Shown here: in pieces, positions 49,523-63,104 of the stretch
Layout of the letters: each line of letters begins with the position of its first letter
How positions within the stretch are numbered: the stretch's first letter is position 1
Notes under the pieces: generated by a model
What the model saw: only the letters and a program-made list of their open reading frames with translations
Database searches by the model: none
Told to the model about the DNA's origin: nothing
DNA from: Luscinia megarhynchos
Lineage: Eukaryota > Chordata > Aves > Passeriformes > Turdidae
NCBI GenBank assembly: GCA_034336665.1
Contig: CM067566.1
Coordinates: 20,752,330-20,816,329 of the forward strand
Length of the DNA stretch: 64,000 nucleotides
Direction: 5' to 3'
Position numbers and translations under genes: made by a program

Positions 49523-52500
49523 GGCCTATAAGATATAAGATATATCAAACCCATGATCTATAATGTAGTAAAAAAGTTACACTTGTCATATGTTAGACCT
49601 TTTTTATTTCAATCCTGTAGAGAAGGCATTTCAATAGACTAAAAACTAGATACAATATGATGTTTTGAGGCATTAAGCCCTATAGAACCTAAAGAAGTCA
49701 ATGTCCCTGAAGCTGTTAGAATGATTAAAACTCAATTCTTCAAACACTTAATAGAGATTCAGAAAACAACCATTATATTGGTTTTCACAATTCTTTGTAT
49801 TCAAGAAATTAGTGTGAGCCAATATTGCAGAAAAATATGAACGTTGTGTTCTACTGTGAGGATCCATGCAGCTTGGAACACCACTGTGTGCATATTTTGT
49901 ATATTATGAGAGTGTAGTTGGGGTTGTAGATACAGGCTGCTAATGATGCAGATTTTCTGCTCCTTTAGTGTCCTCTAGCATCGCCCATCACTGTTCATGA
50001 CTGCCTCCCAGGCTCAAACAGTGGAATTTATGCTTAATTAAACACAGGTTCACTAAAATAGAGTCAGAGAGATATGTAAAATTATCTTACTTTTTAATTT
50101 TAACAGCTATTTGGCTAACAAAAGGCAGTCTGTTACAATAAAGGTAAGCTAAATGCAAGGGAACAGGTGCAGCAAAGTGAGGTAAGCCTATAATCCAAAC
50201 TGTTATGGTCTGCTGAAAATAGGACTTTATTTTCCAAATGGCAAACATGCAAAATGAAAAGCACTGCTTAAGGAATTAAGTAATATTTTATCTGAAGAAA
50301 AGAAAAACACAGAAGCAAAAAGATCATCTGAAATTTGTGCCAAAATAAAATGAGGAGGAATTAATCTAGGAGAAAAAAATCCACAGATAAAAATAAAGAA
50401 ATGGTCAGAATTAGGAAGTATATTGGGAATCAGCAGAGAGCTAAGAAAGGGGGAATGGACCAACCAGCAACAAAAGCTGCACAGGACTTTTTAGGTCTGA
50501 AGATGGGGCAGAGAGTGGACAGAAAGGATAATAAGAATGAAATATACTAGGCATCGTTTCAAGACAATCAAGATGTGGATCCTAAAGCAAACAAAATTAT
50601 TGTTTCACTTTTCAGCATGAAGAACCTTGTCAGCTGATTGGAATGTATGAGCCTTGTGGGTATTTCTTCCGAATAATTCAATTGGAATACAAGTCTATTT
50701 TTTTAATCTTTTTTTCCAGTAAGTTGTTAACCTTTCTTTCTATCATTAGTGAGTAGTGAACAGTACAACTAAACTGATGGTTTCAAAAACAACTAAAAAT
50801 ATAATACAAAATATTGTGTTTGCATCACTTTATGATTCTTTTATGGAGCCATAAAAACTGTACCACTGATGTAAGGAAAAGTTTATGTTCAGATCTGTGC
50901 CAAGAAACATTGTGGATGGTAACTACAGTCTGTAATAAGAAATTTTAATGATAAAGGACAGAGAATAATTGGCAACTGTGGAATCTTTCAATACAGGCAG
51001 TATGTGACAGGATTAAATGTAATTTCCTCAAATAACAATAATACTCTCTGTCCTGCCATTTTGGGGATAGGCAGAGCACTCTGATATTTCCATCTGTTTC
51101 AACACACTGCTGAAGAAAGGTAGCAGATGCCATGCCAGAGAGTGTCACACATCTGCCAATAGCAAAGACACTGCCTTCAAAGAAAGCTGTTCTTATATCT
51201 TACACCTCATAACAAATTTATGTTATCAGTAGATAAACATGATTTTAATACAAACAAAACTAGAAATAGATAAATAAAAATGAAAAAAAAAGGATAACTC
51301 AATTGTAAGAAATTCTTGGTTATTTCTGTACAGATTTTTTTAAAATGCAGCACTTCCCTATAGTGTAGGGTTCTAACATTCTCAACAATAATGTACTATC
51401 AAGAGATATGCTTTTATGTTCTTAGCAGCTTTTTCTTTTTTTTCTTTAATTATGTGAGAAAGTTCTAATGAGAATAGAAACTATGACTACTGCAATCTGA
51501 AACTCCAGACACCAGCAAAATAATGTATCATAAGATTTATATTAATAGAGAATAATACAGGTTGTCTAAGAAAATACAAATTGATTTAATATTGCCTTTA
51601 GACAAATAAATTCCTGGAGGAAAAGGTTGAATTGCAATGATTTTGGTACCTAAGAACTTAATCAATGCTGCAAATGGCAACTTTTGATCAATTTGAAAAA
51701 TCGCAGTGTAGTATAAAGAGATTCTGAATGACAAATGGTTTGCCATTCAAACTATTTATTAATGCTGTACCTGTTGGTAGAACAAATCTCTTTGGTGATA
51801 TTTTCTGAATTTGGTAAAGTCATGCAATATTTTGTTAGCGCACATCAGTTTGACTAATTTTTGATGCAGTATTTGTGCAGTATTTGTAGAGTATGGTAAG
51901 ATAAATTAATACTTGGTTAGCTGTTTTAAGAAGTGTCTTTTGATTGAAACACTAGAACATGGCTCAAATTTTCCACAAAGAAGTTACAACGAAGAATTGT
52001 TGAAAAAATACATTTCCATTCACTTTTATTATTGCTGTTTAGACCAGTAGTCTTGTAATTATGCAGATAACACAAACTCAAATACTTCAGTATTTTATCT
52101 ATATTTATAATATCTTGGGGGTCTCAATTCAAGGAGATCTTAAAATTTTAGTAAAGGAGTCATCCATTCTCCTATGATATGTTTCTAATCTAGTTGTGAT
52201 ACTGAAAATCTATTCTGTAAGAATACAATGATCAAGAAGTTTTGTGGGCTTGTTATACAAGTATTTTAATTACAATTTTTTGTTAACCAGAGTCGAGTCC
52301 TTATCTATGGCTTCAGTTTAAGTTAAGATTTTTATGAGGTGCATTTTTCTATATGTACAGAGGAACTGTAATCCATGTTTTAATTATCTGTCAGGCACCT
52401 TATTTTCATTCTAATCTATGCATTCCTTTGGACTCCTAGTGCTTAATTCAAAGCTGATTTCAGTCATTATATCCTACTTTGTGTTCAGGTGGTACCAATT

Positions 52501-55238
52501 GTGCAATTATTTCCCCCTGCACAAAATACAAACACATGAGGCCTTTTGTCTTCATGTGAATCTAGTTCTATCACTAAACTTCTGTATAATAAACATAATC
52601 TGAAATCAATCTTGTCTGCATGTCATGTTAAGTTTTATTTTTAAACAGGCAACTTGTGAAACATATTGTGGAAAATTATTTTTTTACAACACACACTTAT
52701 CTCAATTGAAATCATTTTTTAGTTCTTGGTTTTGGAATAATTCTGCATGAATTATCTGAGATAATGCCAGCAACCTCATTTTTACTGAATATCATAACAT
52801 CATAAAAGTTCTAATGTTTCCACAAACTTAAAAGCCATTGAAAATTTTAAAATTAAAAGGAAAAAGAAAAATTACACTGAATGGTAGATGGTAGACTTCT
52901 GGTAGACATGTTGGGTGAGTTAATCTGGTTACCTGGAATTTGCAATACTCAAGAGATTAATAAAAACACTCATTAGAATTTTTCAATGTACTACAAGTTG
53001 AATAGAAGGAATACTAGATTAACACTAACAAAGCCTCATGAGCTGAGTTAGGAATTACCTTACAAACAATATCGAATAAAGTTATGAGTGACTTAGCTTT
53101 GGTTGCTTAGAAACTTCTGATTTCATCTAATTAACAGCAAAAGCCAATAAACAAGACACTTGTGCTCTGAAGGCTTGTTTTAAATCAGTATTGAGACAAT
53201 GTTAAAAATCAGATCTCTTTCACTGTAGATAATTTCATGTGAAAAGTCAGTATATATAGTCTCTTTTTATGAACTAGACATAAATATTCTCATAAATACA
53301 GAAAAAACTTATATAGATTTATTATGGAAAATATTTAGAAGAAATGTTATTCTGTAAGTGTTCTAATATTTTATCCCATATTTAAAAACTATCTCATCAG
53401 GACCTTAGTCTTGAAATACAAGAAAAACCAATAGGAAGGAAGTAAGATTTTAAATATTTAGAACTAAATTTCTTCACCTTTCTGTCTCTCCAAATTTTGT
53501 TGATTTTTAGACAGTCAAGGTGCCTCACAATTAGGGAATTGTACATTGAAGTGCTTAAAAATTTACTTTAAAGCCTACTGCTATATTTCCATTTATGCCT
53601 AAACTGGAACTACTGAGGACCCAATGCCTGAATAAGTTTCAGAACAAAACTTTCAAAATAATTTAAGAGATATACTAGCTTGATTTTGACCTTCAAACCC
53701 ATTAACTATGTTTATTTTTTATACTTCTAAATTTGTTTTATATACATTCAATAAGGTTGTCTATGGTTTAATTTATATTTATTCCAGGATCAATAATAAA
53801 GTGATGAAATTCAATTTACATCTACATTGACAGAAATGTAATTCTTAATCTTAAAATAATCCAATTAATGATTATCTTGAGAACAAGAAAATTTTGTGCT
53901 ATGTCAGATTAAAATTGATCTACATATGTAAAGACACATGATGGACCAAAATTTAAGTAAGAAAGAGGAAAAGAAGTTAGAACACAAACTGAATGGACTT
54001 TGAGGGTAGTGAATACAACAGCTTCAATTTTTAAATTCTTGTTTTTGATTTATCTACCTGGAAGACATACAAAAGATGAGAATGGTTGGCTTTGTAACAC
54101 ACTTCCCTATATTTAGAGTATAGAAAATATCCCTAAGCATGTCAAGAAAGGGAAAAAAGGCTTTGCTACAGAACTTTAAATTTGTGGTTTTTTCTGTGAA
54201 AAGCCTGCTAAAAATTTTGTGAATTTCTCTGGATACTGAAGGAATATGTGCCTACATCTAAATTTTGAAAGTTTTCTATTTAAATTACCTTTGATTCTGG
54301 CAGTATTACACCAGGTGGTAAGAAAAAGATAGCAGAAATTAGATTACTAAACTCCTCCTCACAGGTTTAAGCTTAAATCAGTGACACCATACCACATCTT
54401 GATGCAGCAGTGTGAGATGTTTTAACTTTTAAGTGGTTGAAAATACAGGTACTTGTCAGTATCTCTGGAGGAATACATCAGTGTCATACAGCTTTTGTAA
54501 ACTTAGCAAGCACAAATATGACAAGAAAGAAAAGGAGCTTGATAATATCATGTATTCACAGTGAAAAACATGGTAACCTGTGCCGAACCACAGTGTTAAA
54601 AATATTTCTGCCCTTTTTTGTATGCACTTTCCTTTTTACAGGCAGTGAACTATATATTCAGACCAAATGCCAAAGTATAGGTGGGCCATACAAATATCTA
54701 TACTTATAATTTAATAAGGAACTTATTCACTTAAATAAAAATTAAGAGATTTTGTCCTGACATAAAATCTTATCTTATTTCAATTTGTCTTAATCAAGTG
54801 AACTCAAACCAAAAGAAGAAGTATCGTGAACAGCAGGCATCCGTCTTTAAAGAGGGAGGAAAACATCATGAGAATATCAAACAGGATGTAATGGAGAAGA
54901 AAGAGGACAAGTCTGTTTCAGCTCCAATCAGTCTGGCAAACGAGCTGTCAAATCTGATCACCTTGACCTCCATACTGAACATTATCAAGGACTGACAAAC
55001 ATAAATACTAACCACATACCAACAGTGGCTCACAGCTAAATTGCTATTTTTATTTTTTTTTTAAAGAATTGACAGCTTTGTATTTGTAGTGATAGTGAAT
55101 CATACTACAAAAAAATAAATTATCATGGTGTGTCGCTAATGAATGGAATTAGCAAAGTGTCAGTTTAAAGCAAAGACTGGCTTTAGAAGACTATCAGTCT
55201 TCTAAACACTCTCATCACACTGACATATAAATCCTTGA

Positions 55239-55292
55239 TATAGATAAATATTGATATAGATATAGATGATATAGAGATAGAGATAAAGAGAT
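55239..55292. repeat. Degenerate GATA/GATATA simple repeat
   Basis: An imperfect tract of ATAGAT, GATATAGA and GAGATAGA units. The Tyr/Ile/Leu-rich minus-strand frames at 55183-55401 come from this tract. Confidence 0.8.
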
Positions 55293-55701
55293 ACAGACTT
55301 AAGTGCAACACAATTACTTGTGCCACATAAGTGCAGAAATCGATAATTAAAAATTTGATTCCGAAATATTGGCTTCTTAGGGTAAAAAGACATCTTTTCA
55401 TCAGAGATAAAATTGCTACATAGTTTTCTGATTAATGCTTAGAATACTCTTCTGTCAAATACCCAAACATATTGAATTTTAAAACAAAATATTTAGCATA
55501 CAGACAGTTTTGCTGCAACATTTTCCAAGAAAAATAATTAGAAGAACATTCCCCAGGCTGATCAAAATATGAATTCCCCATAAACAGGCACATTAAACGA
55601 CAATAACCAGACACCATCTTCACTTCTATTCTTACTAAGAGTAAGTTTTTTCCTCTGAATGACTGTTAACAAAGGGCATTAGCTGAGAATGTAACAACAT
55701 T

Positions 55702-56462
55702 CACTTTCACTGAGTGTGCAGATGGCATCAAGTGACACAGAACAGTTGATCCTTTCTGCTGCAGCTGCAAACCAGAGGGACCTGGACAAGATGGGGAAGG
55801 GATGGGCTGCCAGAAACCTCATGAAATTCATCAAGAGCAATTGCTGTGGGCGTGACATGGTCTGGGACCACAGCACCTGGAGGGCAGCTCAGCAGAGAGG
55901 GCTCTAAGGGGATGCTGCCTGATTGCAGGTTGGGCATGAGCCAGCGGTGTGGCCTGGAAGCAAAAAGGCCAAGAGCAACCAGGGCTTGACTAGCATGGCC
56001 AGGAGGTGCAGAGGAATGGTTATTGCCCTCTCCTCACTGGTCATTAGGCTGCCAGTTTTGTGACCTTCTACTCAATAAAGATATTGGTAAACTGGAGCAT
56101 GTTCAGCAGGAAGGGACTGGAGAAGAGCTGAGTTTGAGGGAACCTGAACTAACACACCTTGCAGGAGGCAAAATGGAGTAATCTCATCACAGTGGTGCAT
56201 GGCAGGAAGATAAGATATAGTGACCATAATCTTAAACAGTAGACATCTTCCCTGCATACAGGAGAAGCATTTTTCCTCAGAAGACAGTCAGGAACTAGAA
56301 CAGGAGGCTTGGGAAAGATGGTGCAGTCTCCATCCTTGGGAGGTTTTGAGACCTGATTGAACAAAACCCTGGGCAACGTGGTCTGATTCACAGCTGACCT
56401 GCTTTGAGCAAGAGGCAGGAGCAGAGTCCTCCTGAGGTTCCTTCTAAATTGAATGATCATGG
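55702..56462 (+). mobile_element. CR1 LINE, 5'-truncated, with 3' end
   Basis: The plus strand begins in CR1 ORF2. Residues read from 55716 on include NQRDLDKMGKGWAARNLMKF (family: IQRDLDRLERWARANLMKFNKAKC). Then follow GGTTGGGCATGAGCCAGC, a segment matching the Ser/Arg-rich conserved stretch, the LRELGL-like part, and the 3' untranslated end CTGAGGTTCCTTCTAAATTG-AATGATCATGG. It carries many frameshifts and stops. It is a separate insertion from the copy at 47.8 kb, and more diverged. Confidence 0.85.
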
Positions 56463-58207
56463 AAGGTCATGTTTCTGTGTGTGACATCTGTGTAGAAAAC
56501 TACAGAGAGACTGAAGGCTGATTCTGTGATAAAAAAAAAAAAAAATCCAGAGAAACTGAAACCCCAATGACTTATAGGACTTTGATGAAATTTATTTTAA
56601 TTCCATTCTATTAGAAGTGAGATTAGATCGATGCCAATTACTATAGGAATAATGAGACCTCATATCCTCTATCTAAAAAATGTCATTATGAATTTATAAT
56701 AAGAACAATTCTTTCTATCAATTATAAAATTCTCTTCAGTAAAAAAATGGAGACAAGTGCTCTCTTAATTTAAAGTCCTTTATTTTGTAAACTTCTGGAA
56801 TGGCTCTTGCTGACTTTTGACAACAGCAAGTGAAATGTTATGAGTTTTCCAACAATTGTATTTAAAATGGCAGGTTGTATGATGTTATCTTTTATTGTTC
56901 TACAGCATTTTCTTGGTGTAAGGAGAAGTAAAAGTGAGACATGTCTTTCTCATTTTGTTTTATAATTCTCAGCATAAAAGCTAATTAAAACTCTGAAAAG
57001 AAACTGCAGGTATGTATTTGCAAATACATATTTACAAAAAATGTATATATCTAAAAATGCATCCTTATGGAAAATCACAGCATTCAGGTGTTCTTAATGT
57101 TTTTAATGGTTCTGTCTCAGAAATATGTGTGTAAATACAAACATACAAACATACAGACATAAACAGTCTCATATCTCCACTTAATATAATTATGGAACAC
57201 AATACCACCAAGTTAATGCAAATTAATTAGCATTTCATGCTGTATTCCACACACCCTGTATTTAACAGTAGTAATGTAAACATTTTTTTGTTTCCCATCT
57301 CACAAATTAAATTCCTTTCCTTTATTCATGCACCCATGATGCAATGATTGTGAAAAAGTTATTAATATTTTAGAAAATTCTGATAGGATTAATCCTAATT
57401 AGTCTTCATTTATCAGCTGTGAGTTTAAATGAATTGTAGAGAATTTAGAGAAGAACCTACAGGTAAATATTTGTTATCTGTTTTGATAAAATGCAATCAT
57501 TTTGAAATCCAGATTAAAGTTTAGTAAAAAAAGTGGTATTTGATTGGGTTTTATTAATCGCTATTAATATTAATTACATAGTATTAATATGCAGTTACTG
57601 ATAATCATTACAGCAGTATTGCAATGTCTCTTTAATTTGTTAATTATATTCCTTTTAGGATAGTTCATCTGAAGTGTTGCAAATATTTACTAAGCCCCAT
57701 TACCAAAAACTTATTTAAAAGTAACAAAAGCATCCTGTTTGTTTCTCAAAAAAAACATAAAAAATGGAGAGCTGGAATAATATTTTCTCCATAAATGTCA
57801 AGTAGGGGAAAGAAATATAAAAGGGAGTTTAAATGTTGTGAATCATACAACATTTTTTTCAAAAAAATGCTGTACTTATTTGACATTCTGATATTTAAGA
57901 AATATCAGTAGGATAATTTATAGTGGATTGAACTACAGATAAAATTTCCAATTAATTCTGACACTGAGTTTGAAAATAGGAAAATAAATATTCTTTTCTA
58001 TTTTTTAATATTTATCTAATTGAATTACACTAAATCTTTGTAGTATTTTTAGTAATAATCTCAATATTTGCATTGGCATCAAGAAATGCAATCAGTATCT
58101 GCACTGAGTCTTTAAAAAATGTTTATAAGTAGAATTCAGAGAACTCTACTCGGGCATAATTTTTGGATTCAGAATTGTGCAGCTTTGTAGTAGCTGTGCA
58201 TGTCAAG

Positions 58208-58223
58208 TATGACAGCTGTCATA
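58208..58223. promoter_or_regulatory. 16-bp palindrome with TALE-homeodomain-type core
   Basis: TATGACAGCTGTCATA is a perfect palindrome. Its central 12 bp, TGACAGCTGTCA, match the homodimer consensus reported for TGIF/PKNOX/MEIS proteins, and it includes an E-box CAGCTG. Function is inferred from sequence alone. Confidence 0.4.
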
Positions 58224-59478
58224 GAACTTCCAGATCTTAAAGGTGTAAAATATGCCATAATCAGGTTTGAATGCCCAGTATAAGTTTGAGAAAGTAGAAT
58301 ATTGCTTATGCCTTTGTGGCATAGTTTAGAAAGCTTGCCAGATTTACTGTCAAATAAATTGGGCTGAATTTCAGGTCAGTTCAAGAAATAAAGTCTTTCC
58401 TAACCCCTGTTTTCAGATTTTATGAATATAAATAATTTCAACCCATGAAGGTATAAGGATTATTTGGAAAAAAATTATAAATAGCTAGGCATTTTAATCT
58501 GTGGTAAACTATTATTAGTTTAGAGCTCTTTCAGCAAGATTTAAAAAAAAAAAAACAAAAACAAACCAATTGAAAAAAAACCCTACGAATAATCTGTCCA
58601 CAGAATGTCATTATTGCAAAGGGCACTAATTGATCTATCCTGTATATGAGACAAAGGGTGTAGCCTCTCATTAAATCCTCATATTTTGCTGGTGCTTTGG
58701 AAATTTAGAAAATCTCCTCCAGTAAAAGATCCCAAATCTTATCTGTCTTGAGCAATTCAGCATCATTTGGCAAATATGTGAATATCAGGTGATTACATTG
58801 CTTTCATTGAAATGAAAATGTATCTTCTTCCAAAGTCTACTGAAGATTTTCTGTTTAGAAGAGAAAAATGAAGTCCCAGAAGAGCCTGTAGATTGTGGTT
58901 GAAAAATTTGCCTGCAAAAATAATGTTCTTCTTCTAATTCAAAGCAGGAATCTGAAGCACATCAACGATGATTACTGTGAGAAAATGGTTTCTTAGGATT
59001 GCCCAAGATTTAAAACCTGACATAAATAACTATGAATTTAACTAGCAGAACAAATTAGTCAGAAGGACACAGACATATCCAGAGTGCACATCTATCTTTC
59101 TTCTGCTTTTGTGGATTCCTGGATATTTCCCATTCTTTACTGCCTTCTTAAAAATTGAAATGTGAAAGATTTCATTAAAGCATAGAAAGAACAGTATTAG
59201 AATAAATATAATCAATAACATAAAATGGTTCTGAAAGCACAAAAAGTAGATTAATTTTTAAAAAATAAAAAGGAAATACTATTTTCTAAAGAGTCCATGT
59301 TTGCCCTTCTAACCATGCTCCTAAGCTGTTCAATAAAGTATCATTAACATAAAATAAGAATAATTTTCTTATTTAACTGTTCAGCTCAATTACTCATTCT
59401 GACTGTGTTTTTAATGTAGACTCATTGAAGAATTTCCTAAGAGAAAAATAACACAAATTAAGATATAAACTATAGTTC

Positions 59479-59570
59479 ACCAACAAAACTAAAAACCCAA
59501 ACAAATAAATAAAAAACCAACCAAAGAAAAATCACAAAAAAAATAAACAAATAATAATAATAATATCATC
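59479..59570. repeat. A/C-rich low-complexity tract ending in (AAT)n
   Basis: Mostly CAAA/CCAAA/AAATA units with almost no G or T, ending in about five AAT units. Confidence 0.85.
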
Positions 59571-62500
59571 TGTGTTGTGACTGTTCATCAGCAAACTTAC
59601 AAAAGAATGTAACAAAATTTGATTCACATTATTTTAAATAAGTATGTGCATATAAGTCAACCCCCTGGATAATTCTGAATTGGCTTTAAACTTCAATATT
59701 TGCTTGTGAGAAATTAAGATTAAATTAACAGATAGGTTTTATTCCAAGAGAATTATTTTCATTATTATCTAATTAAGTAAATGTAACAACAGATCCATAT
59801 TAACTCCAGTATATTTATATAGTAGGAGATGTAGCAAGTTACACATCAGGACTTTCTAGATTTTGAGGAAAAACACAATTATCATTTTGCATCAACAGAA
59901 ATAAAAGCTGAAATAAGATTAAATTAGAAAAGAATATAATAGAATATTATACTTAGAAATTTTATACAAAACATCCTTCCACTTAATGGAGTGAATGCAC
60001 TACACAATCAATCTTGGACTTACTTTTTAAAAAGCTATGATCAAAGATTAAGCAGCAAAATATAAAGGTCAGATCTTCTCTGGATAAAATACACAAATAT
60101 AAATTAACAGTAATAACTTGGTTTGTGACTCTTACTGATTTATGTTAAGCAGGTTATTTTAGCTGAAGGCCAGAACAGACATCTGGTCCATCTGATTTAA
60201 AACAACTGCACTAATCAGCATAAACAGAATATTAAATAATGCATCCTTGAAAGCAAAGGAGTGTATCAAAATCTCTCTTATGCAAAGGAAGAGCAGAATG
60301 TCACATCCCTTGCACAGGTTTCTTCTAAGTGTAATGAGGAAGCAATGGGCCACACCACCTGTGAGGCATCCTTTGTGTAATTGTGAATCCAGGAATAAGA
60401 AAAATCCAGAGGTGCCCAAAAAGGAGCCTTCATATTTTCTGATATTTCCAAAATAATGTAATCACATAGAAAACACTGCAACAAACTAGAATAATACATA
60501 AAATTTATTGATAGTTTCAGAGCAACCTCAAGCTCTTCATGAAAGCACTGTTGTACCTGGAGTTGCTTCCACTTCAAAGAGAATATCAGAAGACCTGTAA
60601 TTAGCTGGGAAATTACTTTCAGGAAAAAGAATTTTAAATGGCCCAACTCATTTTTTTAAGAATCAAAAAAAAGTGTATGGTTTAATTGTTATTATTGTTA
60701 TGGTGTAATTTTATCAGTTCTTTTGTGATTTAGTTCTATCCATTCATAACACCAAATTACCAGAGCTAGGAACAGAATATCTTCAAAACATACAGTAGTG
60801 TAATGAAAATATCCTTATAACTATTCATACAAAAAATATTTTTATCTAGTCATGTTACAACACTATACAGTGCTCTCTCTTGGTAGCTGCATTTTAGGTT
60901 ATCCATTTTACATCTACCATATATAATGTTGCAAATAACAAGGATGTTGACTTTGCTATGTTTTGCCATTTTATTCAGAGAACCCATGTCCATTCTAGAA
61001 GAGGTCAGTGTTTTAAAAACAACACCATTTCTCTCCTTTGACTTTTTTCTTTAGGTCTCTTATGCCATACTACATGTTCACAGCTCAAACTTATTTCAAC
61101 TTCAACATATTTGAAAAGCACTACTCCAGTCCATGTCTTCCTTCAGTATAACTCAAATTACTTGAAGGTAAGACACAGAGAAAATATTTCTCAAGGGAAA
61201 TTAGTATTTTGAAAGACATCACCACTCATTGTTTTCCTCTCTAGTGTTAACAATTACTGGTCACGTCGATGTACTTGTAAATATGCATAAGACTAATTCT
61301 TGAACAGTCACTGACCATTATTGATAAACATCTGAAAAGTTTGCAATCATCTTTTTTGTCTCCAAGAAATTTTCATTCCATGAGAACAAGGCAATTTGCC
61401 CTGAAAGACAGAAAGCTCATTCAGTAAAGAATGTATTATTCCTTTTCTGGCTTAGTTCATGTAGTGGTACTTTAGTTTACAGAACCTTGGATGACTTGCA
61501 GTCAGCCATGCTACTGTGGGGAGAGTTTTATTCTTAATTTGCCTTTTGAGCAAACTACCTTAGTAGCAGCTCAGAAATGAACCCAACAGATATCTACTTG
61601 CTATTTATGCAAAGTGGAGCCAAAGAAAATGCTGTGAGAACTGTTTTACATCAGAGTTGATAGCTCCCTAATGAGACCAGACAGAAAATAAAGCTCATTA
61701 ACTGCATCAGAAATAATCAGGGTTTGCATTTCTGGGTGGTGTACTAGCATAAAAAGGAGAAGTGCTCTATCTCCTACATTAGCCAGGCACTCCATTTCAT
61801 AAACCAAGAACAGCAATTTTCTTGAATCTGTTACAAGCAGACTTGTTTTTCAAAAAATTACATTTTTCAACTAACTTAAGTTTTCAGATTTAACCTGTCT
61901 TATGGCATTATTTTTAGCTCAAAACTGGCACTGAAAATTTGCTGAGTGCCTAATAAAGTCCTAAAATGCACTGCAGATGTGCTAAAACTCACATTTCTTA
62001 ACAATGCCAGACAATCATTCTGGCATAACAGCAAGTATTCTCAATGCTGAACCCTTTCTCTCAGTTTAGCTTAATAGATACTGAGAAAAAGTAGGAATGT
62101 AGTCCATGGGATCATCTATCCTTAAGATTAGTTTTGCTCAATATTAAATAGGATAAGCTTATGGGCATGCTCATTAATTCCTTACAGGAATTAAGACTAC
62201 ATAATTGATGCTATAACCCTATTTTCTCCTGATTGTTTTGTGTTCAATAATCAAGCTAGAAATGTATTGTTGCAGTACTTTACCACAGGGTAAAAATCTA
62301 AGTCACCCTATAAGATGTATAGGAACCTGGCATTGTGAGTGTAATATGATTAACAATCTGTTATACCAGTGCAGGTTACTGCAATTATTTTTTTCCCTGA
62401 AAAGAGTTCAAAGCATAACAATTGTTATTATCTTTTGCTAGTTTTAGCTAGACCTTTCACTTTTCTGATTTTGGGTCATGGTGCTTGAGCAGCTTTCATA

Positions 62501-63104
62501 CTATATTTTCTTGCCTACTCACTCCACTTCACTTTTTTTGCATTTTAAATCATCAGGAAGCTACTTGCTTGGGCTTCTACATCTTCATCAAGACTTGGCA
62601 GGGTATTCTGTCTAGCAATTCCCTGAATAAGCTAAAGTCTGTTCTCCACAAGTCCATAGGCCTTATTCTCCAGATTACCTTCTTAGTCTTCATGATGATC
62701 TTTAAATTGTTGTAGCTCAGCCATTTGTGGCCACATTTTTAGTCATTTCATTCCTACTTGTGAGCAGAGTCAAGTAGACCATTTTCCCTGGTCATTGTCT
62801 GTAGCACTTACATTAAGGAATCATCAGCAATGGTATCTAGAGCACCAAAGCTGCATTGCAGATAACTTCACAGGAAAAGTTCCTGCTAACAAAATACCCT
62901 GATGAAAATTAATTCCTTTGAGTGTAAGCCTTTAGCTACTTCTAGAAAGCCTCATGTACTATCTCCTCCAACCTCCTCCTGCTCAGATCATTTGCTGTGA
63001 TCACCCAAGTGGTTTTTGCCTTTTGATTACAATTTGGAGAGGTTCAAGACACCATATCTATGACTTCAAGGAGTGCTGAGATCCATTCTCTTTGTCTTTC
63101 CTTT

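Larger units (their letters stand above)
48461..55701. other. Long unique AT-rich non-coding stretch
   Basis: About 7.2 kb with no supported gene. Contents: an A21 run at 49502-49522, an exact 11-bp tandem pair at 51866-51887 and a GATATA-type tract at about 55239-55292. A plus-strand frame at 54735-54995, lacking an ATG upstream of its middle, has hydrophilic, coding-like composition (see the findings). An inverted repeat CACTGTT/AACAGTG with a 21-nt loop lies near 49989-50023. Confidence 0.55.
56463..63104. other. Unique AT-rich non-coding DNA, possible regulatory content
   Basis: No gene supported. Contents: an A15 run at 56531-56545, a cluster of TAATTA/ATTAAT-type sites and an ATGCAAAT octamer at 57200-57660, a 16-bp perfect palindrome at 58208-58223 and an A/C-rich tract at 59479-59570. 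The minus-strand 122-codon frame at 60278-60646 and the overlapping frames on both strands show no recognisable domains. Confidence 0.5.

Noticed and set aside
55183..55401. Tyr/Ile-rich minus-strand frames
   Set aside because: They derive from the degenerate GATA/GATATA simple repeat.
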